A stretch of 64,000 nt of DNA from Thiocapsa roseopersicina (GTDB lineage: Bacteria; Pseudomonadota; Gammaproteobacteria; Chromatiales; Chromatiaceae): NCBI RefSeq assembly GCF_900106925.1, contig NZ_FNNZ01000013.1, forward strand, positions 108,705 through 172,704, written 5' to 3'. Of this stretch, positions 62,148 to 64,000 are shown piece by piece (position 1 is the first letter of the stretch; each line of letters begins with the position of its first letter). A program made the position numbers and the translations under genes. A model generated the notes under the pieces. The model was given only the letters and a program-made list of their open reading frames with translations, ran no database searches and was not told the origin of the DNA.

Positions 62148-62483
62148 CCTGTTTGCTGCCACCCAAGCCTCCGCGTTGGGTGACTGAATTGGACGCAGAG
62201 CCGCACCCCTCGCGGCAACCCCTCCGAGCGGCATTGATGTCCGACAAGCGGTCGCCAGAACCGACGGACCCAGTGGCCGCAGTCGAGTCGACAGCGGGCG
62301 TTCTGTTTCGCGTGGCATCCGTCGTCGTCCCGCGTCTCGCGCGAGCGAAGGGTGCGGCACGCGAATCCCCTTGGGCAGCGGCCGGTGAACGAGAACCGTG
62401 AATAACGGTTCGTCTATTCCGACGCAGCGGTCATGGCGACTCTGTAAACGAGCAAGGACCTTGTGCGCGTGGGTCCAGATCAG

Positions 62484-63902
62484 TCAGACGATGACCCGAC
62501 GCAACCGCAGGGCGTTGGTCACCACCGAGACCGAGCTGAAGCTCATCGCCAGGGCCGCGATCAGGGGGGATAGTAACATCCCGGTCAGAGGGTAGAGCAC
62601 CCCGGCCGCGATCGGCACCCCCAAGGCGTTGTAGAGGAGTGCGAACAGCAGGTTCTGGCGCATGTTGCGCACGGTCGCCAGCGAGACCCGGCGCGCGCTG
62701 GCGATGCCTCGCAGGTCCCCTTTCACCAGCGTGACCTGGGCGCTGTGCATGGCAACGTCGGTGCCGGTGCCCATGGCGATACCGACATTCGCGCGGGCCA
62801 GTGCCGGCGCATCGTTGATGCCGTCCCCAGCCATGGCAACCCTGTGTCCCTGCGCCTGGAGCCGGGCCACCAGATCATCCTTATCCTTGGATTTGACCTC
62901 GCCAAAGACTTGATCGATGCCGAGCTTGCGACCCACGGCGCGGGCAGTGGTGTCGCCATCGCCGGTGGCCATGATGATGGACAGGCCGCTGGCCCGGAGC
63001 AAATCCAATGCCTCCGGCGTCGACGCCTTGATGGGATCGGACACCGCCACAAGCCCGACCGCCTTGCCGGCAACAGAGAGGAACATGACGCTGGCACCTT
63101 CCTGGCGCAGGGCCTCGGCCTGCTGCTCCAGCGCATGCCAATCGACGCCGTTTTCTTCCATCAGCACGGTATTGCCGAGCACGACCTCTTGCCCATCGAC
63201 GACGCCGTGCACGCCGATGCCCGATGAGGATTCGAAGCCCTCCGGTGTACTGAGCGTAAGTTGGCGCCGACGCGCCTCCGTCACGATGGTCTGCGCCAAT
63301 GGATGCTCGCTGCCCTGATCGAGGCTGGCGGCAATGCGCACGACCTCGGCTTCGTCCCCGCCGGTAGCCGCGACCGCGCCGTGAAAGGCGGGCCGACCCT
63401 CGGTGAGCGTGCCGGTCTTGTCCACGATCAGGGTGTCCACCTTGCGCAACGTCTCGATGGCCGCCGCATCGCGGAACAGCACGCCATGAGTCGCCGCCTT
63501 GCCGGTGGCGACCATGATCGACATGGGTGTGGCCAGCCCAAGCGCGCAGGGGCAGGCGATGATCAGCACGGCCACCGCATTGATCAGGCCGTAGGCCCAG
63601 CTCGGCTGTGGGCCGAAGAACCCCCAGCCGAAAAAGGTCAGGAGCGCAATTGCCACGACGCCGAGCACGAACCAGCCTGCCACGCGGTCGGCCAAGCGCT
63701 GCATGGGGGCGCGGGAGCGCTGGGCCTGCGCAACCATCTCCACGATCTGGGCGAGCACCGTCTGGGCGCCGACCTTCTCGGCCCGCATCGCCAGGGCGCC
63801 GCTGGTGTTGAGGGTGGCGCCGATCAGCCTGTCGCCGGCCGCCTTGCTCACCGGGATCGGCTCGCCCGTCAGCATGGACTCGTCCACGGCGCTGCTCCCC
63901 GC
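62484..63902 (-). pseudogene. Copper-type P1B ATPase, N-terminal part lost
   Basis: The remaining 470 or so codons are a good CopA-like ATPase: [10 protein letters not shown] of the actuator domain, the metal-binding CPC in [13 protein letters not shown], the phosphorylation site [21 protein letters not shown] and the C-terminal [18 protein letters not shown]. Everything before the actuator TGE loop (metal-binding domains and the first four membrane helices) is missing. Upstream of about 63902 the frame reads unrelated sequence ([14 protein letters not shown]). It probably cannot transport metal. The frame stays open into the joined sequence, so a fusion product could still be made. Confidence 0.82.
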
Positions 63903-64000
63903 CAGGATGAGTGCGGTCAGCGATTTTGATGGTTTCGCGATCAAGTTGCGTGATAGGGGTCGGCGAAGCGCTCCCCCGGTCTCGCGCGGCCGGGGTGTGG
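63903..64000. other. Foreign sequence abutting the truncated ATPase
   Basis: The last 98 bases do not encode the missing ATPase part in any frame I can read. This may be the end of an insertion sequence or a deletion joint that continues beyond the window. Identity is unknown. Confidence 0.35.

Overview
The window looks like chromosome of a purple sulfur gammaproteobacterium (Chromatiaceae; Thiocapsa, Thiorhodococcus or Allochromatium-like). The evidence is high GC content, gammaproteobacterial gene order around the division cluster, a sulfur globule envelope protein gene at 29273-29644, and a complete bidirectional NAD-linked [NiFe] hydrogenase operon (hoxEFUYH plus protease) at 43375-49444. 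The genus is an inference; the globule protein is the strongest single marker.

Region 1 (1-15924, minus strand) is a tightly packed dcw cluster read from a promoter and MraZ operator at 15862-15924: mraZ, rsmH, ftsL, ftsI, a murE-like gene, murF, mraY, murD, ftsW, murG, murC, murB, ddl, ftsQ, ftsA (cut by the window edge). Many junctions are four-base stop/start overlaps. The murE position holds a shortened protein of about 417 residues. It lacks the UDP-binding first domain and several catalytic residues.

Region 2 (16122-29144) holds the RNase P RNA gene, rsmI, the lpoA-yraN-dolP envelope set, a GlcD-type FAD oxidase, rppH-ptsP, and a lipid/envelope run: HAD phosphatase, ornithine lipid genes olsB and olsA, a GT4 glycosyltransferase and a PAP2 phosphatase. 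Region 3 (29205-42000) has the sulfur globule gene, family 4 uracil-DNA glycosylase, leuA, a Ycf46-like AAA ATPase, cbpA-cbpM, nadC, a DUF1631 protein, ampD, an LpxH-like phosphoesterase and an unrecognised two-gene unit.

Region 4 (42014-60657) carries pssA, the hox operon, a rhodanese, a CYTH-CHAD protein, tal, rsmA, lon and the dTDP-rhamnose genes rfbBACD. From 35.5 kb to 60.7 kb the intergenic spaces hold a family of at least twelve ~87 bp repeats with inverted ends (TTAAACCGCG / CGCGGTTTAA), plus one fragment. They are often paired 20-22 bp apart, and their ends repeatedly form the stop codon of the neighbouring gene. One pair splits hoxEF from hoxUYH. This repeat family and the degenerate MurE are the two most unusual things here.

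Region 5 (60658-64000) is a decayed junction: fused remnants of two tyrosine recombinases, unassigned sequence, and a copper-type P-type ATPase whose N-terminal half is replaced by unrelated sequence at the window edge.
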